Shown: piece by piece, positions 15,830 to 24,218 of the stretch
How positions within the stretch are numbered: the stretch's first letter is position 1
How the letters are laid out: each line of letters starts with the position of its first letter
From: BOG-908 sp964244615
GTDB taxonomy: Bacteria > Pseudomonadota > Alphaproteobacteria > Acetobacterales > Acetobacteraceae
DNA length: 51,956 bases
NCBI GenBank assembly: GCA_964244615.1
Contig: CAXTJP010000012.1
Location: 1 to 51,956 of the forward strand
Direction: 5' to 3'
Program-made: the position numbers and the translations under genes
Notes under the pieces: generated by a model
What the model was told of the DNA's origin: nothing
The model's database searches: none
Seen by the model: the letters and a program-made list of their open reading frames with translations, nothing else

Positions 15830-16657
15830 TTCCAGCCTCCCGACCCCGAGACGCAGAGCGGGAAGGTAGCGGCCGGCGATGCCGTCCGCCACCTCGTTTC
15901 GGTCGTACTCGATGAACTCCGCCGCGCGGCGTATGGCGACGTCGCTCGGGTAGCCGCGCCGCAGCTTGGCCGCCCAGTGAGCGCGCGAGCGGGTGAAGTA
16001 GTGGTTCACCCGACACCCGCCGTAATCGGGCGGCTCCTGGCTGACGCCGGGCAGGATGCCGCCCTGCTCGGGGGCCGCAAGCCACTGCATGCTGCGGCCG
16101 CGCGCGTCGCAGTAGCTGCCCAGCCGGTCGCCGCGCAGGTCGAAGCAGTGCGGGTTGAGGCAGCGTGCGGCGAATCGCGGACGGATGATCGATTTCACGT
16201 GCCGCGCGGGGAAGAACTCGGTGCTGGCGCGGCGGGTGAAGCTCTCCAGCACCAGGCCGCCCGGAAACCCGTCATGGCCGTTGGCGCCGTACACCGCCCA
16301 GTTCACCGCGATGCCGCTCCAGCCCTCGTGCCGGGCCAGGAACGCGTTGATCGGCTCGTCCGCCGACGGGATCACGAACTCGTCCGAATCGACGAAGGCG
16401 ATCCAGTCGAACTCGAGCCCGTAGGCCTGGCAGGCCGCCTCGTAGGCAGCGACCTGGCTGCGCACGCTGCTGTCCGCCCAATGATGGTAGCGCACGTCGT
16501 GCAGCGCGGCGGCGGACTTGACGATGGCGGCGGTGTCGTCGTCGGATCGGTTGTCGAAGATGATCTGGCTGTCGAAGCCGACCAGCGCGTGAAAGGCGAT
16601 CCATTCGGCGATGTCGCGTGCCTCGTTGCGCACGATCAGGCAGATGGCGGATTTCAT
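15809..16657 (-). CDS. Glycosyltransferase, GT-A fold (family 2/92-like)
   Basis: A 282-residue protein starting MKSAICLIVRNEARDIAEW, the entry of the GT92/GT2-like family ('ICLIVRNE...WI.FH...G.D'). The metal-binding acidic motif is in FDWIAFVDSDEFVIP, and IIFDNRSDDDT is the nucleotide-sugar side motif. The rest is helical with Tyr/Arg-rich VNHYFTRSRAHWAAKLRRG. It likely adds a sugar to a polysaccharide or LPS acceptor. It starts only 21 bp from the divergent GT at 16679, so the two genes share a promoter region. An upstream Met at 16747 adds no family sequence. Confidence 0.78.
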   Translation of the reverse strand: MKSAICLIVRNEARDIAEWIAFHALVGFDSQIIFDNRSDDDTAAIVKSAAALHDVRYHHWADSSVRSQVAAYEAACQAYGLEFDWIAFVDSDEFVIPSADEPINAFLARHEGWSGIAVNWAVYGANGHDGFPGGLVLESFTRRASTEFFPARHVKSIIRPRFAARCLNPHCFDLRGDRLGSYCDARGRSMQWLAAPEQGGILPGVSQEPPDYGGCRVNHYFTRSRAHWAAKLRRGYPSDVAIRRAAEFIEYDRNEVADGIAGRYLPALRLGVGRLEAVLAGT

Positions 16658-16678
16658 GGCTTCGGGAGCGTCCTCGGG

Positions 16679-17941
16679 ATGGAAGGAAAAGCACGGCCGC
16701 GGCTGGATGGCCAGGGCGAGGCAGACGACCTGCCCGCCGGCGGGCACGGGCCGGGACCGGCCGCGGGGCCGATCGTCCAGGTCTCCCCGATGGGCGGGTT
16801 GGGCAACCGGATGATCCAGTACCTGGCTGCCATGGCGCTGGCCGAGCGGGTGCCCGGTGCGCGCTTGGCGCAGATCGACCTGCCGGAATGGGCCATACAG
16901 CTGGCCCCGGTGCCCGGCGCGGAGGCCCGGACCGAGGTGGCGACCACAGACCGGCTGGACCTCGACGGCCTGGCGGCCAGGCTGCGCGACGGCGTGGTGG
17001 ACCGGGTGGACATACGCTCATACGCCCAGCAGCTGGCAAACCTGCCGGCCCGTGCCGCCTGCCAGGCGCTGTTTCCCGCAGCCGCAGCACCAGGTGCCGG
17101 CCCGCACGAGCTGCTGATCAGCATACGCGGCGGCGACGTATTGGACGGCCACCATCCGGACTACGTGCAGGTGCCGATCGAGTTCTACGCCGAGCTTACG
17201 CAGCAGACCGGTCTCGCCCCGGTGTTCATGGGCCAGCTCGACGACAGCCCTTACATGCAGGCGCTGCTCGCAGCCTTCCCCGACGCGCGCACCGTGCCGA
17301 GCGGCGGGGCGCTGGCCGATTTCGCCTTCATCCGCGCGTCGCACAACATCGTGCCGTCGGTCAGCACGTTCAGCTGGCTGGCGGCCTGGCTGTCGGACGC
17401 GGCGCGCGTGTTCATGCCGGTGCTGGGCCTGTTGCACCCGCTGCAGTCGCGCGGCACCAACCTGCTGCCGCTCGACGATCCGCGCTTCCGCTTCTTCCTG
17501 TTCCCGTTCCACTACGCCGTGCCGGTGGCGCAATGCCTGGCCGCGCATGCGTCGCTGCGCGGCCTGTGGCGCGGCATGGCCCCGGCCCGGCTGCGCGCCC
17601 TGCTGGCCGCCCCCGTGCCGCCCCGAGACCGGGCCACCTGCCTGCAGGCGTTCGACGAGGTGTCCTACCTGGCCCTCTACCCGGACATCGCCGCCGCGGT
17701 GTCTTGCGGCCAGATGCCGAGCGGGCGGCACCACTACGAGCACCACGGCTTCGCCGAGGGGCGCGAGCCGTTCCACATCGACCGCGCCTGGTACTGCCAG
17801 ACCTACCCGATCGCGGCGTTGGAGCTTGGGCAGGGCGACGCGCCAGACGTGATGACGCACTTTCTTTCGATCGGGCGGGATAGGGGGTATCAGCCGCATG
17901 CGGACGAGCGCCGCCAATCCGGAGATGAGGGTAGACCGTGA
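16679..17941 (+). CDS. GT11-like fucosyltransferase family protein with C-terminal YPD repeats
   Basis: A 420-residue protein. The N-terminal two thirds resemble the alpha-1,2-fucosyltransferase family GT11: GGLGNRMIQYLAAMALAER (family GGLGNQMFQY), ISIRGGDVLDG (family HIRRGDY) and STFSWLAAWL (family SSFSWWAAWL). The last 110 residues hold two related repeats: EVSYLALYPDIAAAVSCG with HHYEHHGFAEGREPF, and a diverged WYCQTYPIAALELGQGD with THFLSIGRDRGY. This repeat is seen in other glycosyltransferase fusions and may hold the acceptor or another protein. I chose the ATG at 16679, with gggagcg upstream; a later ATG at 16790 would start inside the GGLGN motif. It is divergent from the GT-A gene and overlaps the FAH-family start by 4 bp. 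Confidence 0.68.
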   Translation: MEGKARPRLDGQGEADDLPAGGHGPGPAAGPIVQVSPMGGLGNRMIQYLAAMALAERVPGARLAQIDLPEWAIQLAPVPGAEARTEVATTDRLDLDGLAARLRDGVVDRVDIRSYAQQLANLPARAACQALFPAAAAPGAGPHELLISIRGGDVLDGHHPDYVQVPIEFYAELTQQTGLAPVFMGQLDDSPYMQALLAAFPDARTVPSGGALADFAFIRASHNIVPSVSTFSWLAAWLSDAARVFMPVLGLLHPLQSRGTNLLPLDDPRFRFFLFPFHYAVPVAQCLAAHASLRGLWRGMAPARLRALLAAPVPPRDRATCLQAFDEVSYLALYPDIAAAVSCGQMPSGRHHYEHHGFAEGREPFHIDRAWYCQTYPIAALELGQGDAPDVMTHFLSIGRDRGYQPHADERRQSGDEGRP

Positions 17942-18771
17942 AATTCGCTTCGTTCGTCGGCCAGGACGGCGCCGCCGCCTGGGGGCTGGTGCAGGACGGC
18001 ACGATCGCCGACCTGCGCCGCCACTTCCCCGATCTGCGCACCGCGCTGACGGCCGGCCCGCTCGCCGGGCTGCAGGCCGCCGACGCGCCACGCCAGGCGC
18101 TGAACACCGTCGCGTGGCTGCCGGTGATCCCCAACCCCGGCAAGATCCTGTGCGCCGGCATCAACTACGACGAGCACCGGCGCGAGACCGGACGCGACGC
18201 GGCCGCCCACCCCACCATCTTCACGCGGTTCGCCAGCAGTCAGGCCGGCCACCTCGGCGCCGTCTGGCACCCGGCCGAGACCGCCGAGTTCGATTACGAG
18301 GGCGAGCTCGCCGTGATCATCGGCGCCCCAGGGCGGCGCATCGCGGCCGCGGACGCGCTGGCCCACGTCGCGGGCTACGCCTGCTACATGGACGGCAGCG
18401 TGCGCGACTGGCAGCGCCACACCAGCCAGTTCACGCCGGGCAAGAATTTCCCGCGGACCGGCCCGTTCGGGCCCTGGCTGGTGACGCCGGACGAGATGGG
18501 CCCGCTCGGGCCGCAGCGCCTGCGCACCCGGGTGAACGGACGCGTGCTGCAGGACGCGAGGCTGGACCAGATGATCTTCGGCGTGCCGGCGCTGATCGCG
18601 TATTGCTCGGCCTTCTCCCCGCTCGAGCCCGGCGACGTGATCGTGACCGGCACCCCGGGCGGCGTCGGGTCCAAGCGCACCCCGCCGGTCTGGCTGCGGC
18701 CGGGCGACACGGTGGAGGTGGAGATTGACGGCATCGGCGTGCTGCGCAACCCCGTGACGGTTGATGACTGA
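17938..18771 (+). CDS. Fumarylacetoacetate hydrolase family protein
   Basis: A 277-residue FAH-fold enzyme, family of acylpyruvases, 2-hydroxyhepta-2,4-diene-1,7-dioate isomerases and related C-C hydrolases. Seen: ILCAGINYDEH, metal-binding Glu residues in FDYEGELAVIIG, YACYMDGSVRDWQR, a lid-type FTPGKNFPRTGPFGPWLV, and the C-terminal GDVIVTGTPGGVGSKRTPP. The start is a GTG at 17938 that overlaps the stop of the GT gene by 4 bp (GTGA). The CoA-transferase start lies inside its end, so the two are coupled. This suggests an aromatic or dicarboxylic acid breakdown step, but the exact substrate cannot be told. Confidence 0.88.
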   Translation: MKFASFVGQDGAAAWGLVQDGTIADLRRHFPDLRTALTAGPLAGLQAADAPRQALNTVAWLPVIPNPGKILCAGINYDEHRRETGRDAAAHPTIFTRFASSQAGHLGAVWHPAETAEFDYEGELAVIIGAPGRRIAAADALAHVAGYACYMDGSVRDWQRHTSQFTPGKNFPRTGPFGPWLVTPDEMGPLGPQRLRTRVNGRVLQDARLDQMIFGVPALIAYCSAFSPLEPGDVIVTGTPGGVGSKRTPPVWLRPGDTVEVEIDGIGVLRNPVTVDD

Positions 18772-19969
18772 GTCGGCCGGCGCGGCCCCGCTGGCCGGGC
18801 TGCGTGTGCTGGAGCTGGCGCGCATCCTGGCCGGTCCCTGGGCCGGCCAGCTGCTGGCCGATCTCGGCGCCGACGTGGTCAAGGTGGAACGCCCGGGCAG
18901 CGGCGACGACACGCGCGCCTGGGGACCGCCCTTCGTGCCGGCGGCCGATGGCGGCCACCTCTCGGCCGCGTATTTCCACGCCGCCAACCGCGGCAAGCGC
19001 TCCATCGCCATCGACATGGACACCGCGGCGGGCCAGGCGCTGATCCGTCGCCTGGCCAGCCATGCCGACGTGGTGGTGGAGAACTTCAAGGTCGGCGGGC
19101 TCGCGCGCTACGGGCTGGACCACGGATCGCTTTCCGCGCTGAACCCGCGCCTGATCACCTGCTCCATCACCGGCTTCGGCCAGACCGGGCCGTACGCCGC
19201 GCGGGCCGGCTACGATTTCGTGGTGCAGGCGATGGCCGGCGTCATGCACCTGACCGGCGAGGCGGAGGGCGAGCCGCAAAAGGCCGGGATCGCCACCGCC
19301 GACCTGTTCACCGGCGTCTATGCCACCGTGGCCATCCTGGCCGCCCTGCGACGGCGCGAGCTGACCGGACACGGCGCGCATCTGGACATGGCGCTGCTCG
19401 ACGTGCAGGCCGGCGTGCTGTCGAACCAGGCGATGAACTACCTCGTCTCCGGCCGCTCGCCGCGCCGCCTGGGCAACACGCACGCCAACATCGTGCCCTA
19501 CCAGGTCTTTCCCGTGGCGGACGGCCACATCGTCGTCGCCACCGGCAATGACGGCCAGTTCGTCCGCCTGGTGCAGGTGCTGGGCGCCCCGGCACTGGCG
19601 ACCGATCCGCGCTACCTGACGAACCGCGACCGCATCGCCGGCCGGGCCTCGCTGATCCCGCTGCTGACCACGCGGACGCTGGGCTTCGAGGCCGCCGTCT
19701 TGCTGGCGGCGCTGGAGGCGGCTGGCGTGCCGGCCGGCCCGATCAACGACTTGGCCGGCGTGTTCGCCGACCCGCAGGTCGTGGCACGCGGCATGGTCCG
19801 TGACCTCCCGCTCGAGGGTTCGATGGGCGGCACGGTGCCCGGCCTGCGCTCGCCGATCGTGATCGACGGGCAGCCGATGATGGCACGCGGCGCCTCGCCC
19901 ACGCTCGACACGGACCGGGCGGCGGTGCTGACCGATCCCGCCTGGGGCGGCGGCGCGACCTGCCCGTAA
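18764..19969 (+). CDS. Class III CoA-transferase (CaiB/BaiF family)
   Basis: A 401-residue member of the CaiB/BaiF/formyl-CoA transferase family, which moves CoA between acids by a covalent Asp intermediate. Visible: LRVLELARILAGPWAGQLL, ADLGADVVKVERPGSGDDTR, RGKRSIAIDMDT, and a likely catalytic Asp in LDMALLDVQAGVLSNQAMNYL. The ATG at 18764 lies inside the end of the FAH gene (stop at 18769-18771), so the pair is translationally coupled and probably acts on one substrate. Dispersed repeat copy C lies just past its stop. Confidence 0.88.
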   Translation: MTESAGAAPLAGLRVLELARILAGPWAGQLLADLGADVVKVERPGSGDDTRAWGPPFVPAADGGHLSAAYFHAANRGKRSIAIDMDTAAGQALIRRLASHADVVVENFKVGGLARYGLDHGSLSALNPRLITCSITGFGQTGPYAARAGYDFVVQAMAGVMHLTGEAEGEPQKAGIATADLFTGVYATVAILAALRRRELTGHGAHLDMALLDVQAGVLSNQAMNYLVSGRSPRRLGNTHANIVPYQVFPVADGHIVVATGNDGQFVRLVQVLGAPALATDPRYLTNRDRIAGRASLIPLLTTRTLGFEAAVLLAALEAAGVPAGPINDLAGVFADPQVVARGMVRDLPLEGSMGGTVPGLRSPIVIDGQPMMARGASPTLDTDRAAVLTDPAWGGGATCP

Positions 19970-20007
19970 GACCGCCTAGGCAAAAGGCGCAAACCATCCC
20001 CGGGCCG

Positions 20008-20058
20008 CGCTGATGATCAAAAGTTCTTTGCTTCTTTCTTCCAAGAAAGAAGGCCTTA
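20008..20058. repeat. Dispersed intergenic repeat, copy C (terminator-like)
   Basis: A gatcaaaagttctttg lead is followed by CTTCTTTCTT (20031-20040), CC, then AAGAAAGAAG (20043-20052), a perfect 10-bp inverted repeat, and gcctt. Same arrangement as copies A and E, between convergent CoA-transferase and glycosyltransferase genes. Confidence 0.85.
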
Positions 20059-20065
20059 CGTCTGC

Positions 20066-21109
20066 TCAGGCAGGGAACGGCGCCCCGACAGACACCTCGA
20101 GCCCCTGCCGGATCGGCACCAGGTTGGCCACGAAACGCTCCGCGCAAGCGCGCCAGGAAAACGTTTCGGCAAACGCACGGCAGGCCACCCGGTCGCCGTG
20201 GTCGAGCGCGCGCAGCACGGCCGCGCGCAGGTCGGTATCCACCGCACCGATTGCGCGGCCGCCGCCGGCCAGCACGTCCTTGGGCCCGGTGACCGGAAAC
20301 GCCGCGACCGGGGTGCCGCAGGCCAGGCTTTCCAGCATCACCAGGCCGAACGTGTCGGTCAGCGAGGGGAACACCATCACGTCAGCGCCGGCATAGGCGC
20401 GCGACAGCGCCTCGCCCAGCAGCACGCCGGTAAAGCGCACGCCGGCATAGCGGCGGCGCAGCTCCGCCAGTTGCGGGCCGTCGCCCACCACCACCTTGCT
20501 GCCGGGCAGGTGGAGGTCGAGGAAGGCGGCGATGTTCTTCTCGACGGCGACACGGCCCACGTAGAGGCAGACCGGTTGCGACAGGCCGGCCCACGCATCG
20601 CGCGGTTCGGGCCGGAACACCGAGAGGTCGACGCCGCGCGACCAGGCGCGCAGGTCGCGAAAGCCGCGCGCCGCCAGGTCCTGGCGCAGGCTCTCGGTGG
20701 CCACCATCAGGCCGTGGCCGGCGGCATGGAACCGGCGCAGCCAGGCGTAGGACAGGCGGGTGGGAACACGCGTGCGGGCGCGCAGGTACTCGGGAAAGCG
20801 GGTGTGGAAGGCGGTGGTGAACGTCCAGCCATGCGTGCGAGCCAGGCGGCGCGCCGCGATGCCGAGCGGGCCTTCGGTGGCGATGTGCAGCGCATCCGGC
20901 CTGAAGGCCGCCATCATGCGGGCAAGCCGGCGTCGTGGCAGCACGGAGAGGCGGATGTCGGGGTAGGATGGGCAGGGCAGCGTGCAAAACCGGTCGGGCC
21001 CGATCACCTCGGCCACGATGCCGAGGCATCGCAGCTGGTCCAGCAGCGTCTCCAGCGTGCGGACCACGCCGTTCACCTGCGGCTGCCAGGCATCCGACAC
21101 GATGAGCAC
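20066..21109 (-). CDS. GT4-family glycosyltransferase, probable glycolipid synthase
   Basis: A 347-residue GT-B glycosyltransferase. LIVSDAWQPQVNGVVRTLETL at the start is typical of the GT4 mannosyl/glucuronosyl lipid group. The donor-binding region has VGRVAVEKN, VVGDGPQLAEL, FPSLTDTFGLVMLESLACGTPVAAFPVTGP and an ExxxxxGxP pattern. The chosen start is GTG at 21109, since the family begins with this VLIVSDAW strand; no ATG lies close upstream. It follows the PlcP-like gene by 64 bp. By analogy with known plcP-agt pairs it could glycosylate the diacylglycerol made by its neighbour, replacing phospholipids. That role is inference from position and family. Confidence 0.78.
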   Translation of the reverse strand: MLIVSDAWQPQVNGVVRTLETLLDQLRCLGIVAEVIGPDRFCTLPCPSYPDIRLSVLPRRRLARMMAAFRPDALHIATEGPLGIAARRLARTHGWTFTTAFHTRFPEYLRARTRVPTRLSYAWLRRFHAAGHGLMVATESLRQDLAARGFRDLRAWSRGVDLSVFRPEPRDAWAGLSQPVCLYVGRVAVEKNIAAFLDLHLPGSKVVVGDGPQLAELRRRYAGVRFTGVLLGEALSRAYAGADVMVFPSLTDTFGLVMLESLACGTPVAAFPVTGPKDVLAGGGRAIGAVDTDLRAAVLRALDHGDRVACRAFAETFSWRACAERFVANLVPIRQGLEVSVGAPFPA

Positions 21110-21173
21110 GCGCGAGTGGGCGAACCCGCACGGCAGCCCAGGCGAGGGAGGCTCAAGCTCGGCTGCGACCTGA

Positions 21174-21989
21174 TCAGGCAGGTGCGACGGCCGAGACGCG
21201 ACGCGGGGCGAAGAACGACAGCTTGTTGGCGGCCACCCAGTCGATCAGTTCCAGGCGCCCGTCGTGATGCTCCACCATCGCCGTGCAGCTCTCCACCCAG
21301 TCGCCGGTGTTCAGATAGAGCACGCCGTCCACCATGCGCATCTCGGCGTGATGGATGTGGCCGCAGACCACGCCGTCGAAATGGCGGCGACGGGCCTCGC
21401 CGGCCAGTGCGTCCTCGAAGCGGTCGATCGCCTTGACCGCCTCCTTCACCTGCCGCTTGGCCCACTGGCTCAACGACCAGTACGGGTAGCCCAGCACGCG
21501 CCGCACGGCGTTGAACCAGCGGTTCAGGTGCAGGGCCGAGCGGTAGGCCCAGTCGCCCAGAAAGGCGAGCGTGCGGGCGTAGCGCACCACGCTGTCGAAC
21601 TGGTCGCCATGGATGATCAGCAGCCGGCGGCCGTCGGCGGTGACGTGTGCCGCCTCCGCCGCAAGGCGCACGCCGCCGATCTCAAGGCCAAGCGGCAGCC
21701 AGGCGCGGAACATCTCGTCGTGGTTGCCCGGCAGGTACAGCACGTCGGCGCCCCGGCTCGCATGGCGCAGGATCAGCTTGACCACCTCGTCGTGCATCTC
21801 GTCCCAGTACCAGGATTTGCGCATGCGCCATCCATCGACGATGTCGCCGACCAGGAACAGGTGCTCGGTGGTGAAAGACCCGAGGAAATGCGCCAGGAAG
21901 TCGGTGCGGCTGCCGCGCGTGCCGAGATGCGTGTCGGAGATGAACACCGAGCGGTAGGTGGTCTGGGCGCCTGAAAGGTTCATCGGCAT
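21174..21989 (-). CDS. plcP: PlcP-like metallophosphoesterase (LpxH-fold)
   Basis: A 271-residue calcineurin-like phosphoesterase with the full metal-binding set: ISDTHLGTRG (DxH), VGDIVDGW (GDxxD), PGNHDE, IIHGDQFD and GHIHHA. It is often labelled UDP-2,3-diacylglucosamine diphosphatase. The segments LGDWAYRSALHLNRWFNAVR, YWSLSQWAKRQVKEAVK and LYLNTGDWVESCTAMVEHHD match PlcP, a phospholipase C-type enzyme that makes diacylglycerol during phosphate stress. The ATG at 21989 is used (an alternative Met lies at 21983). It is followed by a GT4 glycosyltransferase, the known plcP partner. Assigning PlcP rather than LpxH rests on recalled family patterns plus this neighbour. Confidence 0.75.
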   Translation of the reverse strand: MPMNLSGAQTTYRSVFISDTHLGTRGSRTDFLAHFLGSFTTEHLFLVGDIVDGWRMRKSWYWDEMHDEVVKLILRHASRGADVLYLPGNHDEMFRAWLPLGLEIGGVRLAAEAAHVTADGRRLLIIHGDQFDSVVRYARTLAFLGDWAYRSALHLNRWFNAVRRVLGYPYWSLSQWAKRQVKEAVKAIDRFEDALAGEARRRHFDGVVCGHIHHAEMRMVDGVLYLNTGDWVESCTAMVEHHDGRLELIDWVAANKLSFFAPRRVSAVAPA

Positions 21990-22058
21990 CGCAACCCTGC
22001 CTCCGGGCGCCACGACCGGCGCCGGGCCAGAAAACAATCCAGGCGCCGCGTTGCACGA

Positions 22059-22076
22059 GTGAAGTTTGCGTGACGG
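22059..22076 (-). promoter_or_regulatory. Weak Pho-box-like sequence upstream of plcP
   Basis: On the minus strand CCGTCACGCAAACTTCAC has TCAC repeats 11 bp apart, echoing the PhoB site (CTGTCAT, 4 bp, CTGTCAC). It lies about 70 bp upstream of the PlcP-like start. The match is poor in the second half-site. Confidence 0.2.
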
Positions 22077-22166
22077 CGCCTGACCTGACCCATGCTCATA
22101 CGGCGGCCAGCGTTGCACGGCTGGACCGGACCTGCAACAGATCGGCCTCGGCGCGGACGGCCCGGC

Positions 22167-23108
22167 CTACCTGGCCTGCTGGATGGCGGAAAGCACCCAC
22201 TGGCCGCCGGGAGCGCGCAGGAAAGTCCAGAGCTCGGTGACCGTCACCCGCTCCGTCGGGCTGCCATCGACCACCAGGCCGCGGCCGTCGCGCGTCACGT
22301 CGATCATTGCGAAGCGCATCGCCACCGTCGCGTATTCCCGGCTGCCCTCCGACCAGGCCTCCGACAGGTCGCCCTGCAGCAGGCGGACGTCGCTCACCTG
22401 GTTGCGCACGCCGCGGCTGGTCTGCTCGGCCAGTTGCTCGGCGAAGGTGCTGACCATCTCCGGCGTGGACAGGCTGCGCAGCGTGTTGAGGTCGTGCGCG
22501 GTCCAGGCGGCCTGGATCCCATGCAGCACCCGGTCGAAGCTCTTGTAGTCGTCGGGGTTGAGGACCAGCGACGGCCTGGAGCTACCGCCGCCGCCGAACG
22601 GCGTCGTACGCGGCCCGGGTGCGGCACCCGGCATCATTCGTGCGAACATGCCGCCGCCTGCCAAAGCCGGGCCGCCGGCGAACCGGCGATAGAGCCACCG
22701 GCCGATGAAATACAGCAGGACGAGCTGGATGATGAGGCCGAGCAGCCCGCCGCCGCCGGTGACGCCGCCGAAGAAACCGCGGCCGAACAGCATGCCGCCG
22801 ATCCCCGCCCCGATCAGCCCGCCCATCAACCCGCTGGAAAACGCCGAGCGCGGCCGCATGCCGCCAAACCCGCCATAGGACTGGCCGTAGCCGCCGTAGC
22901 CGGACCCGTTCGGCGTGATGCTCCGCTGCAGCGGCGACGCGCCGCCCGGCGCCGTGCTGGTGCCGGGCGGGCTGCTATAGGTCCGGCTGCCGCGGCTGCC
23001 GAACGACAGGCCGCTGCCCGGACGGGCGTCGGCCAAGGCCGGCGACAGCGCCAGGACGAGCGCCAACATCAGGGGCACCAGGCGCCGCACGGTCCGGATC
23101 GCGTTCAT
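22167..23108 (-). CDS. Tim44-like domain membrane protein
   Basis: A 313-residue protein with an N-terminal signal or anchor (LVPLMLALVLALSPALADA), a Gly/Ser-rich low-complexity stretch, a central hydrophobic region (LLGLIIQLVLLYFIGRWLYRRF) and a C-terminal Tim44-like domain. That domain starts near NPDDYKSFDRVLHGIQAAW and ends WTFLRAPGGQWVLSAIQ, the TIM44-like fold also seen in MlaC-type and other lipid-binding helpers. Bacterial Tim44-like proteins are poorly understood. Between it and plcP (minus strand) lies a 177-bp gap. Confidence 0.8.
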   Translation of the reverse strand: MNAIRTVRRLVPLMLALVLALSPALADARPGSGLSFGSRGSRTYSSPPGTSTAPGGASPLQRSITPNGSGYGGYGQSYGGFGGMRPRSAFSSGLMGGLIGAGIGGMLFGRGFFGGVTGGGGLLGLIIQLVLLYFIGRWLYRRFAGGPALAGGGMFARMMPGAAPGPRTTPFGGGGSSRPSLVLNPDDYKSFDRVLHGIQAAWTAHDLNTLRSLSTPEMVSTFAEQLAEQTSRGVRNQVSDVRLLQGDLSEAWSEGSREYATVAMRFAMIDVTRDGRGLVVDGSPTERVTVTELWTFLRAPGGQWVLSAIQQAR

Positions 23109-23174
23109 GGCAGGGATATAGGGCTGCGCGACGGCAAATTTGAGGCCCTGTCCGACGATCCGGCAGTCCGGGCG

Positions 23175-23990
23175 CTACGCGGTCTCCGCCAGCTTCGCCC
23201 AGGCCGGCACGCGCACCGACAGCATCACGCCTTCGGCCGTCAGCCCTGCTGTCCCCAGCGCGTCGACCCGCAGCACCGCGAGCCCCAGCCTGCCTTGGCT
23301 CGACCGCATCTGGCCCACCTCCCGGCCATCGGCCGAGAGGACCGGCGTGCCGGGGGGCGGCAGGGCCACCGGCCCCTGCACCGGCAGCAACCGTCGCTTG
23401 ACCAGGCCGCGATAGCGGGTGCGCGCCGTCAACTCCTGGCCCATGTAGCAGCCTTTGGTCCAGGACACGCCGTGCAGCTCGTCGAAACCCGCCTCCAGCA
23501 GCACGGTCTTCTCCGCCTCGAGGTCGCGTGAGCCATCCGGCAGGCCGAGCGACAGCCGATGCCGGTCCCAGGCCGCCGCGTCCGCGTTGACGGTCGGCAG
23601 CGCCGCGCTCAGCACCCGCCATCCAGCGCCCTCGACCCGCGGGTCCGGGGCCGCGACCGAGTCCGGCAGCGACGGCGTGCCGTCCCAGGCGGCGGCGACC
23701 GACAGGTCGGCGGGGGTCACCGCCACGTCGGCGCGCAGGCGGTAGCGCGACAGGCGCTGGGCCAGCATGGCGGACTGGGCCGCCTCGCAATCCAGCAACA
23801 GGCGGTCCGCCTCGGCCAGGATGAAGAAGTCGGCGAGCCACTTGCCCTGGGCGGTCAGCATCGCCGCCCAGACCGCCCGACCGGGGGCGGCCTCGGCCAC
23901 GTCGTTGGACACGAGACCGTTGAGGAAGCCGACACGGTCCGCACCGGTGACGGACAGCACGGCGCGGGCCGGCAAGTGGGCGATCTGCAT
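23175..23990 (-). CDS. ygfZ: YgfZ/GcvT-like folate-binding Fe-S cluster repair protein
   Basis: A 271-residue member of the YgfZ/IBA57 family, which uses folate to support iron-sulfur cluster assembly or repair. The YgfZ motif KGCYxGQE is present as TKGCYMGQELTARTRYRG near the middle. The start MQIAHLPARAVLSVTGADRVGFLNGLVSND is the family opening, so the ATG at 23990 is used rather than upstream Mets at 24167. It is divergent from the CnoX gene, about 230 bp apart. Confidence 0.93.
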   Translation of the reverse strand: MQIAHLPARAVLSVTGADRVGFLNGLVSNDVAEAAPGRAVWAAMLTAQGKWLADFFILAEADRLLLDCEAAQSAMLAQRLSRYRLRADVAVTPADLSVAAAWDGTPSLPDSVAAPDPRVEGAGWRVLSAALPTVNADAAAWDRHRLSLGLPDGSRDLEAEKTVLLEAGFDELHGVSWTKGCYMGQELTARTRYRGLVKRRLLPVQGPVALPPPGTPVLSADGREVGQMRSSQGRLGLAVLRVDALGTAGLTAEGVMLSVRVPAWAKLAETA

Positions 23991-24218
23991 GCCCCGCAGG
24001 TGGCGCGCGCCGGCATGGGGCACAAGCGTCCTCGGCGGTGTCGAAGGGCGATGGCGCTGCCGCCGGGGCCACGCGGCGCCGGGACGGTTCTTCGAAGGCC
24101 CTCTGGTCCTGCCTACAGCACGCCCCGGGTGACGGCGGCGCAACAGGTTGCAGCCATCCGGTGGCACAACATGTTAAGGGTGCAATCATCGCAGCCCAGA
24201 CACAGGGACCAGACCGGC

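Noticed and set aside
21990..22118. Upstream in-frame start for plcP at 22118
   Set aside because: The extra residues look random; the family starts near 21989.
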